Part shown: positions 12,032 to 24,364 of the stretch, piece by piece
Layout of the letters: each line of letters begins with the position of its first letter
Numbering within the stretch: the first letter of the stretch is position 1
From: Fremontodendron californicum
Lineage: Eukaryota > Streptophyta > Magnoliopsida > Malvales > Malvaceae
DNA length: 64,000 nt
Reading direction: 5' to 3'
Assembly: GCA_030761205.1 (NCBI GenBank)
Contig: JAULJL010000015.1
Location: 3,944,001 to 4,008,000, forward strand
Translations under genes and position numbers: made by a program
Notes under the pieces: generated by a model
The model's database searches: none
What the model saw: only the letters and a program-made list of their open reading frames with translations
Told to the model about the DNA's origin: nothing

Positions 12032-13321
12032 AGTGTATATAGGGATGGCAAAACCCGAACCGTCCGATGGATTTCGAACCGATCCGATCCAAATGGAGAG
12101 GTTTTTTTTTTTGAACAATGGATGCGGGGCGGGGCGGGGCGGTTTTTTTTGTTTGAAAGGCGGGTATGGAGCAGTTGCAGTATTTACCTGATCCGCCCCG
12201 CCCCGTCCCGACTAGTAAAATTACTATTTTACGCTTCTCTAAAAACCTAACCTAATTACTTCTTCTCTACAACTCCACCGCCGCTAGCCCTTTCCTTCTA
12301 CTTTCCCCTCTACTTCTACTTTCCCCTTTTCTCTCCAACCAGCCCTTGCCCCTTAGTTCTCCCTTCTTCTTAACTTTTCTTGCTTAACTTTTTCATTGCC
12401 AAGCCCTCAATCTCTGGGAGTTCACCTCATCTTCCTTGTGTAAGTATAAATTTTCATTTACCTTAAGAACTTCTTGAAATTTTTTGTTTTCTTTCATGCA
12501 AGTATAAATATGAGTTTTGAAAATGAAAAAAAAAAAAATTATAAAATCCACAAACATAATACAATTATATTTATCTTTCAGTTTCAACATTTAGCTTACC
12601 TTTTAATACGCTATCTTTATCTTTTAGGTAAATAGGAGTAGTTTAATTATTATAAAGCTCCCTTCTTTGTATTGTTTATTCTTTTTAAGAAAATCAAACA
12701 ACAGTTCCATAAAACAAATCCTGAAGATCTAAATTGAAATCATGTAAGCAAGCAAGCCATTGCAGTGTAGGGCTAATGGCTTAATCTTTAATGTTCTCAA
12801 ACTTTATATTTTGATTATTATCTTTTTTTTATCGATTGTTTCATTATTATTGAAAGTGAAATTCTAATTATCGTGGCAATTAGTTGTGTTTGAATAGGAG
12901 TTTATCACCAAAATAATAATAATAAATGAATCCAATAAGGATATAATTTTATAAAATTTTGAAGATATTTAAGTCCATTAGCATTTTTAGAGTTAACACT
13001 TTATATAAAGAAAGAAATGAATACACTGATTGCTAAGAAGCTCAACATATGCAGTAAAATGTTAATCAAGTATACTGTAAATGAATACCAAAATATATAA
13101 TAACTATACTTGCATAAGAGAACTTTATTATTTGAAAAAAATTAGAAATAACTAATAAAAATCTGATGGGGCGGAGCGGGACGGGGCGTAACCGACATCC
13201 ATGGAGGTGGTAGTGGTATTAAAAATCCAACATCCACGGTGGAGCGGGGCGGGGGGCGGGGCAGAGTAAGTCACTGGCGGGGCGGGGGCGGATCCGCTCC
13301 ATTGTCATCCCTAAGTGTATA
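12032..13321. mobile_element. hAT-type non-autonomous element, copy 1 (long form)
   Basis: The element spans 12040-13313 (1274 bp) and is flanked by a perfect 8-bp target duplication AGTGTATA (12032-12039 and 13314-13321). Its ends are TAGGGATGGCAA and the inverse of TAGGGATGACAATGG, like Ac/hAT termini. Subterminal stretches are GC-rich with GGGGC runs and match copies at 24373 and 46831. It is about 700 bp longer than those. The extra interior begins with a CT-rich, leader-like stretch (about 12250-12440) containing a GTAAGT-like site near 12439, so it may be a deletion derivative that kept the 5' end of a transposase gene. No transposase frame is present. Confidence 0.9.
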
Positions 13322-14642
13322 TAGAATTGTGAACTGAATCAGATTCGAATAAATTTGCTTATTCAAAACTCGATTTATTAAAAGATAAATCATTTTATTA
13401 TTTAAAATATATTTTTATAATTACATTTAATAAAAAAAATATTAAATAATAATTCGAATTGAATCATATTAATCTAAATTTAAAAAATTATATTTTTTAT
13501 CCGATTCATCAATCCATCCAACCTTTAAACAAATCTAAATGTACATCATCGATCTTAAAATCTTTCAAATGCTTTACACTTCGTAAATCTCTATTGACCA
13601 AATTTCAACAAATAAAATTTTCTATAAAAAGTACTATTTAAAAAACGACTTATCATTTATCATCTAAAATATAATATTCGCTATGATATAATACTATTTT
13701 ATTAGAAACTTTTAAAATCAATTAGTATTGTGAATATAACATAATGAGATTTGTTAGAAAAAGTTAAACTTTTTCTTTGAATTAAAAAAATAGTAGTTTT
13801 TCAATCTATTAGTTCAATTTTTATTAAGTAGTCATGCATAATTGCAAAAGTAAGAAGGAAAAAAAATATATCATTCTCATAAGTAAAAATATAATTTTTT
13901 TTTTCTCAAATAACAATTCATCCGGCATCAGTTATTGATTCTATGAATCAATGATTATTTGTCTTTGATTTTATAATTATAAGTTGTTAATTGTTATTTG
14001 CACCATCATAATGCTTGATTTATATACTATATTTATACTATTTAGATTAATATTAAAATCTTTGACTGATTTAATTTTACGAATTAATTAGATACAATTC
14101 AATAAAAAAATTATTTAAAAGCCAAATTAAAACAATAATATTAAGGTTATTATGTACTATTATATTTATAAAAAAAATTACTCAAAGATTTAAAAAATTA
14201 TTAAATTTTTTAACAAACTATCAACTTAATTATTTTTCATATATATTTTTTCACCCAGGTAACAAATGTATATGTTTCTAATTAATATTAAAGTGTTTGA
14301 TTTAATAAATGTCATGGATTAATCGAATATTAATTTAATTATAAAAATATATAAAAATTAAATTAAAATTAAGTATACTTTATATATTTTTAAAAACAAC
14401 TGATCATTAAAAAATTACTCATGTTTTTTAATATATTATTTTTTTCATTAAAAGACAGATAAACATTATTATCAATAACCACTAGCACTAAGTTCACTTT
14501 TTGATAAACATTACGCCATTACTTTAGAATTTATTTGTCTGATTACCAAAAGAAATAGAGAAAAACGAACCGACTCAGACGTGTGAGTAACTCAATGCTT
14601 CCTCTTGAAGATAACACAATCTGAATTGGCCAAAGTTGTGGT
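13322..14642. other. AT-rich spacer upstream of PPOX
   Basis: Strongly A/T-rich with many homopolymer runs and no gene. The last 150 bases before 14643 are the probable leader/promoter of the PPOX gene; no TATA box stands out. Confidence 0.5.
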
Positions 14643-14711
14643 TTGAGTCGCACTTATTTTAATTCCAGCGCCTTTTCTCCTTCTCGCTCGCGACGCGAGG
14701 CCCCACCAGCC

Positions 14712-17700
14712 ATGACAACTCTAACGGACCTCTCTCTTATCCGCTCGTCGCCCTCCGTTTTCCCTTTCTCCAAACCCAACCACCAAATTCCGTCCCGCAT
14801 TCATAAACCTTTCAAGCTCCGATGCTCCATCGCCGAGGGGCCCACAATTTCCTCATCAAAAATCGACGGCGGAGAATCATCCATTGCGGATTGCGTGATC
14901 GTAGGAGGTGGCATCAGCGGACTATGCATAGCTCAAGCTCTCGCCACCAAGCACCGTGACGTCGCTTCCAATGTGATTGTGACGGAGGCCAGAGACAGAG
15001 TCGGTGGCAACATCACAACCGTTGAGAGAGATGGATATATGTGGGAAGAAGGACCCAACAGTTTCCAGCCGTCCGATCCTATTCTCACCATGGCGGTAGG
15101 TTCCTCTTAACCCTCATCGTTCCTGAATTACATTTTCGTAATTATTGATATATTACTGTAATTAATTAATTATGCGATTTATTTTATAATTTGCTGCTCA
15201 ATCGTACTTCAGTAAACCAGGAATTTTAGGTTACTAATTTTGTTAGTGTCCAAATGAATGTTTGTTGATTGTTATAGGTGGATAGTGGATTGAAGGACGA
15301 TTTAGTTTTAGGTGACCCTAACGCGCCGCGATTTGTACTATGGGAGGGGAAATTAAGGCCTGTACCCTCCAAGCCAACTGACTTACCGGTTTTTGATTTG
15401 ATGAGCATTGCTGGAAAACTTAGGGCTGGATTAGGTGCTATCGGCATTCGGCCTTCTCCTCCAGTTTGTCCTCTTCACTTTCTTATAAGCCTTTTCTTTT
15501 GTTTCGTTATACATCAAAAGTGTATGGCATACTTGTATTTGCATAATGTTTTTATAGATTGAAGTTTCTCATATAGCAGAATTTTGGCAAAGGTGACAGG
15601 GTCATGAAGAATCAGTGGAGGAGTTTGTGCGTCGTAATCTTGGTGCTGAGGTTTTTGAACGCTTGATTGAACCATTTTGTTCAGGTGATGATTAATAGTC
15701 TTTATTGTCTATTATTTTGTTTTTTGTTCATGTATTTCATGTGTCCGCATTCTGCAAACATTTGTTATTTAATCACTGTCTGCACTGAATGTCAATTATT
15801 TAGAAATATATTTTGTTCGGTCTAAACCCCCTTGTCATCATGGCATGTTAATTGTCCTTAATATCTACTGACTCTGCTGGTCATTTCATATAAAAAATGT
15901 TGGGAGATTTCTCTGTTTTAAATGCATTGTTATCATATATCTCTATGGTTTAGTTCCATGGGGTCTTGTTTGGATGCATAGAGGAATTGGGTTTTTTTTC
16001 TTGATTTATGCATATAAGGATAGTAAATGTTGCCTTTATTGCTACATATTAACTACCTAGCATCATTGCCAACTGCGATGATAGTGTGGAAAGTTGAAAT
16101 ATTTGCATTTCCTGAAGTTTCCCTTTGTCTGATACTATTGCACTACTTTTGGTGATAATTCCATTCTTATTATGTGTTCACTTATCTGTAATGATGTATT
16201 TTAATAGTCAATATTTTGTTTGTCTTAGGCCATTTATTTTCAATCAACAAGTTATATCAGAATTTATATACTAGTGCAATAATGAACCACTTTCTTCCAA
16301 CTTAGCATCTTTTGATTTAGAAGTTTTCGACCCTTAGAACTGATAATTGATTTCTGTTTTTTTAACCAATTCACAATTGTTATACCTCAAAAGTTGTTAT
16401 TGTTGCAGGTGTTTATGCTGGGGATCCTTCAAAATTAAGCATGAAAGCAGCATTCGGAAGAGTATGGAAGCTTGAAGAGATTGGTGGTAGCATCATTGGT
16501 GGCACTTTCAAGACAATCCAGGAGAGAAATAAGACACCTAAACCACCTAGAGACCCGTAATTATGCACATATTGAGGCTTCTTATGTGATTATTTCATGA
16601 TATTTATTTTCATCATGCTGAAGGGTTATCTTGCAGGCGTCTACCAAAACCCAAGGGCCAAACAGTTGGATCTTTTAGGAAGGGACTTGCCATGCTGCCT
16701 CAGGCAATTGCTACTAGGTAGCCCAGTCACCATCGTAGCTATGATTTAGCCTCTCTAGTGGTTCTAAAGTGTCAATATGCTTTTATGTCCATCTTTAGGT
16801 TTCAGGATCCTAATTAGTTGTCCTGACTTGGCAGTTTGGGTAGCAATGTTAAATTATCGTGGAAGCTCTCCAGTGTTACCAAATTGGGTAATGGAGGGTA
16901 TAGCTTGACATATGAAACACCAGAAGGAATGGTCTCTCTTCAGAGTAGAAGTGTTGTCATGACCATTCCATCCCATGTTGCCAGCAACCTGTTGCAACCT
17001 CTCTCGGTATGTTTCAATTTCTTTTTGTTCGTTGCTAGACATCCTTTTATGACGTGTTGTTAATATCTAGCATAGAAGGTTCACTCCTTTATGTTGCTCT
17101 GTCTAGGATGCTAAATATAAAAAAATTTGGTCAAGAAGAAAGTAGGTTTGTGTGTCTGTATATATATGCTCACATTTGTGCATATGTGCTTGTGTTTTAA
17201 ATTTTGAATTCTGGGTGAAGTATATATTTCTTCTCCCAAATTTGAAAGAGCACACTGTTGGCCAGGTTTGGACTACTGAATTGGGCATCTGTTATGTGGT
17301 TGTGTTAGCACACTGAGTCATTGAAGTTATTCAGCTTGATGCTAGTCTAGTTTCTTGAGAAATTTTCCATGCATGATTTGTTGTTTATGGATCTCTAAGA
17401 CTTTCGTGGTATGCTAATAACGTATATTCATACCTAAAAAAAACCTTTTTAGGTATGAATAATGTATATTCATACCAAAAAAGAACTTTTATCAACAAGG
17501 GAAAATGTCTGAAGAAAATGGTTTGCTAAAAAGAGTAATTGAGGCCATGTCCTAGTTCTTTACTAATTTAGTTAAGTTGAAAATTTTATTAGAATTCTTT
17601 GATCCATTTCTACATTCTCTATGCAGGCTGCTGCAGCAGATGCACTATCCCAATTTTATTACCCTCCGGTTGCGTCAGTCACAATCTCATATCCAAAAGA

Positions 17701-18812
17701 AGCTATTCGAAAAGAATGTTTGATTGATGGTGAACTTAAGGGGTTTGGCCAGTTGCACCCACGCAGCCAAGGAATTGAAACTTTAGGTAACTCCATTCTT
17801 CCTGAAAGTATCGTATCCTAGTCTTATGCTGAATGTTGTTTGCACTAAAAGGTTGCTTTGAGAAATTTGATTGATTAACAAAAAACTTGCAGGGACTATA
17901 TACAGTTCATCACTTTTCCCCAATCGAGCTCCATCTGGCAGAGTTTTGCTCTTGAACTACATTGGAGGAGCTTGCAACCCTGGAATTTTGTCCAAGGTAG
18001 AGATCTTTTAAGAAATAGAATTTTAATGTTTTGTTATGGACAATGCAATTATGGATAAGGAAGCACGGTATCGTAGATCTGAGATATTCTCATGCTCTAT
18101 ATGCGGCTTAAGACAATGATATTTGTTGTAATCCCTCTAGAAGAAATTAAGAACCTGTCATAATCATGGATTAGTTACCTAGGTTGCCAGCAAGCTTTAG
18201 ATATAGGATGGTCAAAGATTATTGACAGGTTCAACTTTTATCGCAACTATGATTTGTCGCATGAACCTACAAATAATGTTTTCCATGATTATGAATTCAT
18301 TGCTCAAATGAATTGGCTTGTTTTTGGACTGTATAAGCCAAACTAAATTCTTGCATGATTCTGTTCAATAGCTACTCTTCCTTTTCTTTTGAGATATATA
18401 ATTAGGCAGATTTATCTAATTCTAGAGACTAGAAACATATTCTTTGAAGCCTTTTCCCTTTTATATGATTGTTATATTTTTTAATTCTTACTGATACTGC
18501 ATTTTCCTGTAGACTGAGGGGGAACTTGTAGAAGCAGTTGATCATGATTTGAGAAAAATGCTTATAAATCCTAATGCAAAGGATCCTCTTGCATTGGGTG
18601 TGAGAGTATGGCCAAAAGCCATTCCACAATTCTTGGTTGGTCATTTGGATCTCCTTGATACTGCAAAAACTGCTCTCACGGATTCTGGGTTTCATGGACT
18701 GTTTCTTGGGGGCAACTATGTATCTGGTGTGGCATTAGGACGATGTGTGGAAGGCGCTTATGAGGTTGCAGCTGAAGTGAAAGAATTCCTGTCACAATAC
18801 GCATACAATTAA
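14712..18812 (+). CDS. PPOX1: Protoporphyrinogen oxidase, chloroplast type
   Basis: FAD enzyme that oxidises protoporphyrinogen IX to protoporphyrin IX, the last step shared by chlorophyll and heme synthesis; it is the target of diphenyl-ether herbicides. Nine exons: 14712-15095, 15278-15463, 15600-15684, 16409-16556, 16637-16717, 16835-17006, 17627-17786, 17893-17996, 18513-18812. All splice sites are GT-AG and the phases close at 539 aa (Arabidopsis PPO1 537). A Ser/Arg-rich transit peptide of about 40-55 residues precedes the dinucleotide-binding VIVGGGISGLCIA (residues 63-75). Further family blocks are ARDRVGGNI, WEEGPNSFQPSD, EPFCSGVYAGDPSKLSMKAA, GFGQLHPR and the C-terminal FLGGNYVSGVALGRCVEGAY. 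An in-frame ATG at 14643 would add 23 residues; 14712 fits the family better. No lesions seen. A hairpin lies in intron 6. Confidence 0.97.
17425..17461. repeat. 16-bp perfect hairpin in PPOX intron 6
   Basis: Arms 17425-17440 and 17446-17461 are exact reverse complements around a 5-nt loop. A further partial copy of the arm (ATATTCATACC) follows at about 17466-17476. It lies wholly in the intron 17007-17626. It could be a decayed inverted-repeat insertion; no target duplication was found. Confidence 0.8.
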
Positions 18813-21268
18813 TATTGAAATTTAATTTGTCAGGCTGCAAATGTAGAAATCAGTTGTTGGATAGTATCTCTTTAGCTAAAAAACTGGGTAGGTTTTGTTG
18901 TTAACATAGTTCCTTGATTGCTTAGAATTTTATATTTGTAAATTACTAATTATCATGTCGCAATATCATTGTTCTAGGAGTTATATTTGAAACTCCGATT
19001 ATCATGAATTATTAGACTCGGAATGGTAGAAATGTTTGAAAATCATGCAACACAAAGAAACTGTGAATTTAATTGATGGCAGGCAACTGGATTCAAAGAA
19101 GGTTTTCCCTAAAAATTTTGAGTTTTCAAACTTAAGTTGAGGTTGAGGATGTGCTAAAAAAAAACTTAAATTGACAGGTCAAGAGGTCATAATTGCTTGT
19201 TCTAGACCCAAATCTCGAGTAGCAAATTCTCCCTGTTGGTATCTTCCATTTCATTATGTACTCCTTGATGCGAGAACTCTGCAGCAGCAGCTGCTACTGC
19301 TGCTCTGGACTTGGGATTCTGCTATTTATTTCGTTTCCAGCAACTTACTTTTGCCATTAACATGCTATTTAGTATTTACTACGTAGTAATTGTTTTACCG
19401 CAACGGCAAGTCGTTTAACTTATTGTTGTATTTATTCTTTTGTTAGCGAATAAGGAGTCATTCTACAATTATTTGCAAGAAGAACAAGCTGTTCGCCAGA
19501 GCCTTGTCTTTCATTTCTCAGGCAAAGTCTCCTCTTCTCTCTCTATTTTCATTTCAGTATGTTTTTTTACCAATATAATTTTACTAGCAGTAGTATTAAT
19601 TCAGTGTACTTTCTTTATGCAAAAATTACTTTACAACCATTTATTTATTAAATAATGATCATCACCTGTTAATAAAGTAATTCTTTGATAGAATTAACTC
19701 AGAGACTTGATCCAGTTAGATCATACAATCACTGTTAAAAAGTAACATCCAGTAAGTTTAAAATTTGAATCCTAATATTTACAACTTCTTTTATTATTTT
19801 CAAACTGCAATTTTTTTGTAAAAAAAAAAGAAAAAGGTAATTCTTTGATCGAAGTCCTTAACCAAGAGTTGCAAATTAATGACAGGGTTTGATTGATGCT
19901 AAAACCTAAAAGTATTTAATTTTGTTCAAGCAATGCCAAGAAAAAAAACACAATTTTGGGTTGTCTTAGAATGAAGATCTTGCCATGCCCATGCACGCAC
20001 AGAATCTAAAAAATTGTAAAACACATTATTCTAATAGCTGCCAAAAAAAGGGCTATCCGTTTTGGACAGTAGGGGAGCATAATGTTTAGCCTAGTACTAT
20101 GTAGGCGGCTGATTTCTTATTTTTATTGTCCTTGAGCAAAGGCGCCTAGGTTTATTGTCATGCGAAAAACGAGCAGATTAATTTCAAAGTAAAAGTCAAT
20201 TGAAGAAAATTATAGGCAAAGCCAGGGAAGAAAAAGTTGATAAAGCTGGCAAGCCCGTAAATGGGATCATGCCCTCGGTTCAGTCCCCTCCCACTCCCAG
20301 GGGCCTATCCTTGAGACATTTCTGAATAGGGAAATAAAAAGCAATCCTAAGTTTGACTGACAAAAACAACTGTAAAAAACCATAGGGGGAGTAGACACGA
20401 TGATGGATAGAGATTTTTCATGGAAGGCATATCAGAAAATTTGACAAAAGAATTGAAGATTCGAGGCTTCTGGAAAAAGTGTGTGGGCGTCTTACTTTTT
20501 TTTTTTTTTTTTCTTTTGTTAAGAGTTTTTTTTTATATATAAAAGATATCGTAATTTGATAATTAAAAAAAATATTATAAATATTTAAATTCAAATCTTA
20601 AATTTGTTGAATTTTATTTTTTACAAATAATGTATGAACCAATTTAATTCTTTTGTTAAAAGCTTTAGGTTCAACAGTAGTAGTGTATTTTGAGAGACAG
20701 AAAAAGTCTTTGGAACAGTAAAAAAGGGTTTCCCATGATGGCCATTTGAAGGCAACATTTGGGTAGGGCTGGTGGGGGACATCACCTTTTGCTTTTCTCC
20801 TCCTCCTCCTTACAATAGTTTCTTTGCCTCCTCTCTCTCGCAAAATTGGCGTTTCTTTTGGTGTAAGCAAGATTTCTTGTTCCCCCTTTTTCTTGAGCTA
20901 ATAATTAACGTGGGAGATAAACAACAATAATAATCAAAGTTTGATTTTAAGGAGAAACACGAGTTTCCTTCTACACGTGGGGAAAGATTTTGATTGAACG
21001 AATGTTAAAAAAGAAAAAAAGAAAGAAATTTTGGCCTTTGTGTCTTTTCTTCTTAATTTTTTCCCATTCTTTTTCTTGTGCTTCCAAAATTGAGTTTGAT
21101 TGCATATCTTCATCATGAGATCTTTAGGTTCTGTCTTTTAAGGAGAACGAGAGATGTTCTCGGATCGAAATCAGTGTATAACTAGGTATATTATTATATG
21201 AAAATTGAAAAAACATGCAACAAAACTATTTAGTAAATGCAATGGTTGTATTAGCTGTGTAAAAAGAG

Positions 21269-21313
<45 letters not shown>

Positions 21314-22250
21314 GGTTTATGCTATACTTTCTTTGCATTATTTTAATATATATAATTTATTATTAAATATTTTTTTTGATAAATCAATGATTTTGTATAT
21401 ATAAAATTAAATCAAAATTATTATAAATATTATCAAATATTACCAATATTATTACAAAATTATATTAAAAGTTACTAAAATTATCTCAAAAGTTATCAAA
21501 ATTATATAAAAGGTTATCAAAAAGTTACCAATTTTTTTTATCATAACAATTTTTAATAATAATAAAAAATCAATTTTTATATATAAAATTATATCAAAAT
21601 TATTATAATTATCATCAAATATTACCAATATTATTACAAAATTATATTAAAGGTTACCAAAATTATCTCAAAATTTATCAAAATTATATCAAAAGTTATC
21701 AAAGTTATATCAAAGGTTACAAAAATTATATTAAGGGTTACCAAAATTATATAAAAAGTTATCAAAAAATTACCAATTTTTTTTATCATAACAATTTTTA
21801 ATAATAAAAAAAATGAATAAAAAAAATTCAATTTTTAATTTAAATAGAAAATTATCAATTGAGAAAAGTTTACTTAAATTTTATTTTATTTTTTTAAAAA
21901 TAAAAAATAATGAATATTTTATTAATTTAATAAAAAAATCAATAATAAAAGATAAAATTATTAATTTAATAAATTATTAAAAATATATATGTAATTCACT
22001 ATTTGTAATTTTAAAGTTAATACTTTTATATATATAGTAAATAATGATATTGATATACATAATATAAATAATCATCAATTATTAAACAACTAAATATAGA
22101 TGCATGAGGGATACGCCGCAATGCAAATAACTGCTATGAATTACCCGTACGTGAATCCTTGAACAGAAGAGAAGCAAACTCAAAACATACATCTGCACAT
22201 GAACCTCATTTGAATCAAACTCCAAAAACAAAATGTTAAAATCATGAAAC
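18813..22250. other. PPOX 3' flank and spacer, no gene
   Basis: Contains the PPOX 3' UTR at its start and no other coding region I can support. Open frames at 19171-19655 and 20598-21116 are low in complexity. A (CA)n(TA)n run lies at 21269-21309. Confidence 0.5.
21393..21815. repeat. AT-rich duplicated block with short internal repeats
   Basis: A block of about 175-240 bp occurs twice in tandem: about 21393-21560 and 21575-21815. Both copies share the order ATCAAATATTACCAATATT ... TTATCATAACAATTTTTAAT. Inside each, a unit of roughly 15-18 bp of the form AAAATTATATNAAAAGTTATC is reiterated; the second copy has about three extra units. The function is unknown; it looks like satellite-like expansion. 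Confidence 0.75.
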
Positions 22251-22252
22251 GA

Positions 22253-22279
22253 CACGTGTACATGTCGGCTGCCCTGACA
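22253..22279. promoter_or_regulatory. G-box and paired auxin-response motifs upstream of IAA gene
   Basis: A G-box core CACGTG at 22253-22258 is followed by TGTCGG at 22263-22268, the high-affinity ARF-binding hexamer, and by CTGACA at 22274-22279, which is TGTCAG on the other strand. The two ARF-type motifs form an inverted pair 5 bp apart, about 190-210 bp upstream of the ATG. A TATA-like run (TATATATA) lies at about 22372-22379. Confidence 0.5.
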
Positions 22280-22470
22280 ACATATCAGCCCAACCACAGC
22301 CGGTCATATGAAAGAATTGCCTCTCTTGATTCTCCAACAAAATTTAGTACCAGCATTTTCCAATAAATATGTATATATATTTTTTTATTCTTCTCTTTCT
22401 GGTTATTTAAACCAAAGGTGGCGGCTCATTTGTCTTCACTCCATTCAGCGTTCATCACACATCTAAGAAA

Positions 22471-23337
22471 ATGGGCAGGGCAACCAGTTCTTCTTCATCT
22501 TCTATCGAGAGCAGCAGCAACCACTTTGCTAATTTCTCAAGCACTGCTGCTTCTTCTTCCTCGCGGAGGGACCTTAGCACTGATCTTAGGCTTGGTCTTA
22601 GCATTTCAACCTCTCCTTCTTATGCAAGGTGTTTATAATTTTTTTTTTTGATTTCTTCCTTTTTCATCTCTCATCAAAAGAAATAGTTTATAGTACTGCT
22701 TGCTTCATGTATATCAGGGAGCAACGATCAGATTGGCCACCAATCAAGCCGCTGCTAAGGCAGGCGCTTGCAGAAGAAGAAAATGAGTGCAACAGTGGTA
22801 CTGCAACTTTCTTTGTTAAGGTTTACATGGAAGGGATTCCTATTGGTAGAAAACTAGACCTGTTGGCTCACGAGAGTTACTGTGACCTGATAAGGACTCT
22901 TGAACACATGTTCAACACAAACATTATCTGTTAAGTTTCATCTTTGTTGTTTTTATTATTTCCTTCATTGAAAATTCAGTAGTCTCTTTTCTGATCTTTC
23001 TGAACAAATTTTTTGACAAACCAAGAGTTTTGTTTTTGATATATATGCAGGGGCTGAAGCTGAGGCCGAGGTGGATGGAGATCATTATGAGAAATATCAT
23101 TATCATGTACTAACATATGAAGACAAGGAAGGGGATTGGATGATGGTTGGTGATGTTCCTTGGGAGTAAGTAAACCGATTTCTCCATTAAAAACAATATT
23201 CCCATTAATCAAATTCAGTTATTCCTATATATATGATGATCCCTTATAGTTCACCAGAGCTGAATCTGTTCCTTTTATGCATGTACTGTAGAATGTTTTT
23301 GTCAGCTGTGAGGAGATTGAAGATCACCAAGTGCTGA
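22471..23337 (+). CDS. IAA31: Aux/IAA repressor, IAA20/30/31 clade
   Basis: Nuclear repressor of auxin-response factors. Four exons: 22471-22628, 22718-22929, 23051-23165, 23292-23337; phases close at 176 aa (Arabidopsis IAA20 about 175). The N-terminus is Ser-rich (MGRATSSSSSSIESSSN), as in IAA20/30. Domain I is the EAR motif TDLRLGLSIS, which recruits TOPLESS. Domain II reads SDWPPIKPLL instead of the canonical GWPPV degron: the Gly that contacts TIR1/auxin is Asp, as I recall for Arabidopsis IAA31. Domains III/IV form the PB1 fold: FFVKVYMEGIPIGRKLDLL with the conserved Lys, and HVLTYEDKEGDWMMVGDVPW with the acidic OPCA-like patch, ending in VRRLKITKC. The start ATG opens the exon in phase with all downstream exons; a longer open frame from 22418 is in another frame and is not used. 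The choice among IAA20, 30 and 31 is tentative. Confidence 0.93.
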
Positions 23338-24364
23338 ATTTTGATACAAAATCTTTCTGTTTTCTTGTGGAGTGAAAATCAATAGGTATGCAGAAAATAA
23401 TATAGGGTGGAATATGTTTAGGATTTTGAATGTACATTTCGCATACTAAAATGATAGAGTAACAAGCATCAGTTTTGTCTTTGGGTTGTAAATCTTTTTT
23501 TTTTTTGGGATGATTGTAATGCTTTTTTTGCTTAAGCACTATCATAAATTCAATTTATAGTTTAATGGAAGGCTGTTGAAGAGTTTCAATTTGTGGCCTC
23601 TTGACTCTTGAGAGGGGATTTAATAGATAGTCCTCAATGAATTAGGTTAATGTCTTTAAAAAATATTGCAAATTCTAAAATGAAAAAAAAAAAAAAGCCA
23701 GAAAACTATATTGGCAATTGTATTTTATATATATAGTAGTATTAAAATACAATTAACCTTTTGATACCAGCATTTCAACCTATGAACATTTTGTCAATAT
23801 TTTCCTTAGAATTAATTGCTCAGGAGGAGACTTTCACTTGTTCCTAGCCCAAGAACAAGCCCATTTAGAAGGAATAGCCGAGTGAAAGTCCAAGACTATT
23901 AGAATAACCCTGGGCATATGTCTAACATGCGACAGCTGCAAAGCTAAATGTAATTGCAATGCGGGAGATGCAGGGTGTACTGACTTAATCTTGGCTTGGC
24001 CATGCCTCGTATTTGAGTTTTGAGAAAAACAGGAGTTAAGGTTAATTTGTCACTGTCCACTTCAATTTGACTTTGATATATAATATATCTTCGGCCCACA
24101 ATAACTACAAGTTTTTTCACAATATACATTATTTTGTTTTGTTGGAGTTTTTCGTCTGTTTCGTGCTCCTTTCAGTTTCAAATTCATTCTATTGAAGTTA
24201 CTAAATGCCTCCAAGGGTTAACTGTTGATCAGGGAGGAAAAAACATGCCTGAAATTGAATAGTACTAAATATTTGCTATCCGTAATCATTTTCATACGGC
24301 TAACCCATTGGGTAATTAGGCCCAATCTCAGTTGATTTGTAGATCCAAATTTGATCAGGTTCAG
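23338..24364. other. IAA 3' flank and spacer
   Basis: The 3' UTR of the Aux/IAA gene probably covers the first 200-300 bases. Beyond that I see no coding region or clear repeat up to the hAT element. Confidence 0.5.

Noticed and set aside
14643..14711. Upstream in-frame ATG of PPOX as the start
   Set aside because: It would add 23 residues; the protein from 14712 already has the family length and a suitable transit peptide. Not excluded.
22418..22651. 77-residue open frame with a hydrophobic run at the IAA locus
   Set aside because: It is a shifted reading of the Aux/IAA first exon, whose own frame encodes the Ser-rich N-terminus and EAR motif.
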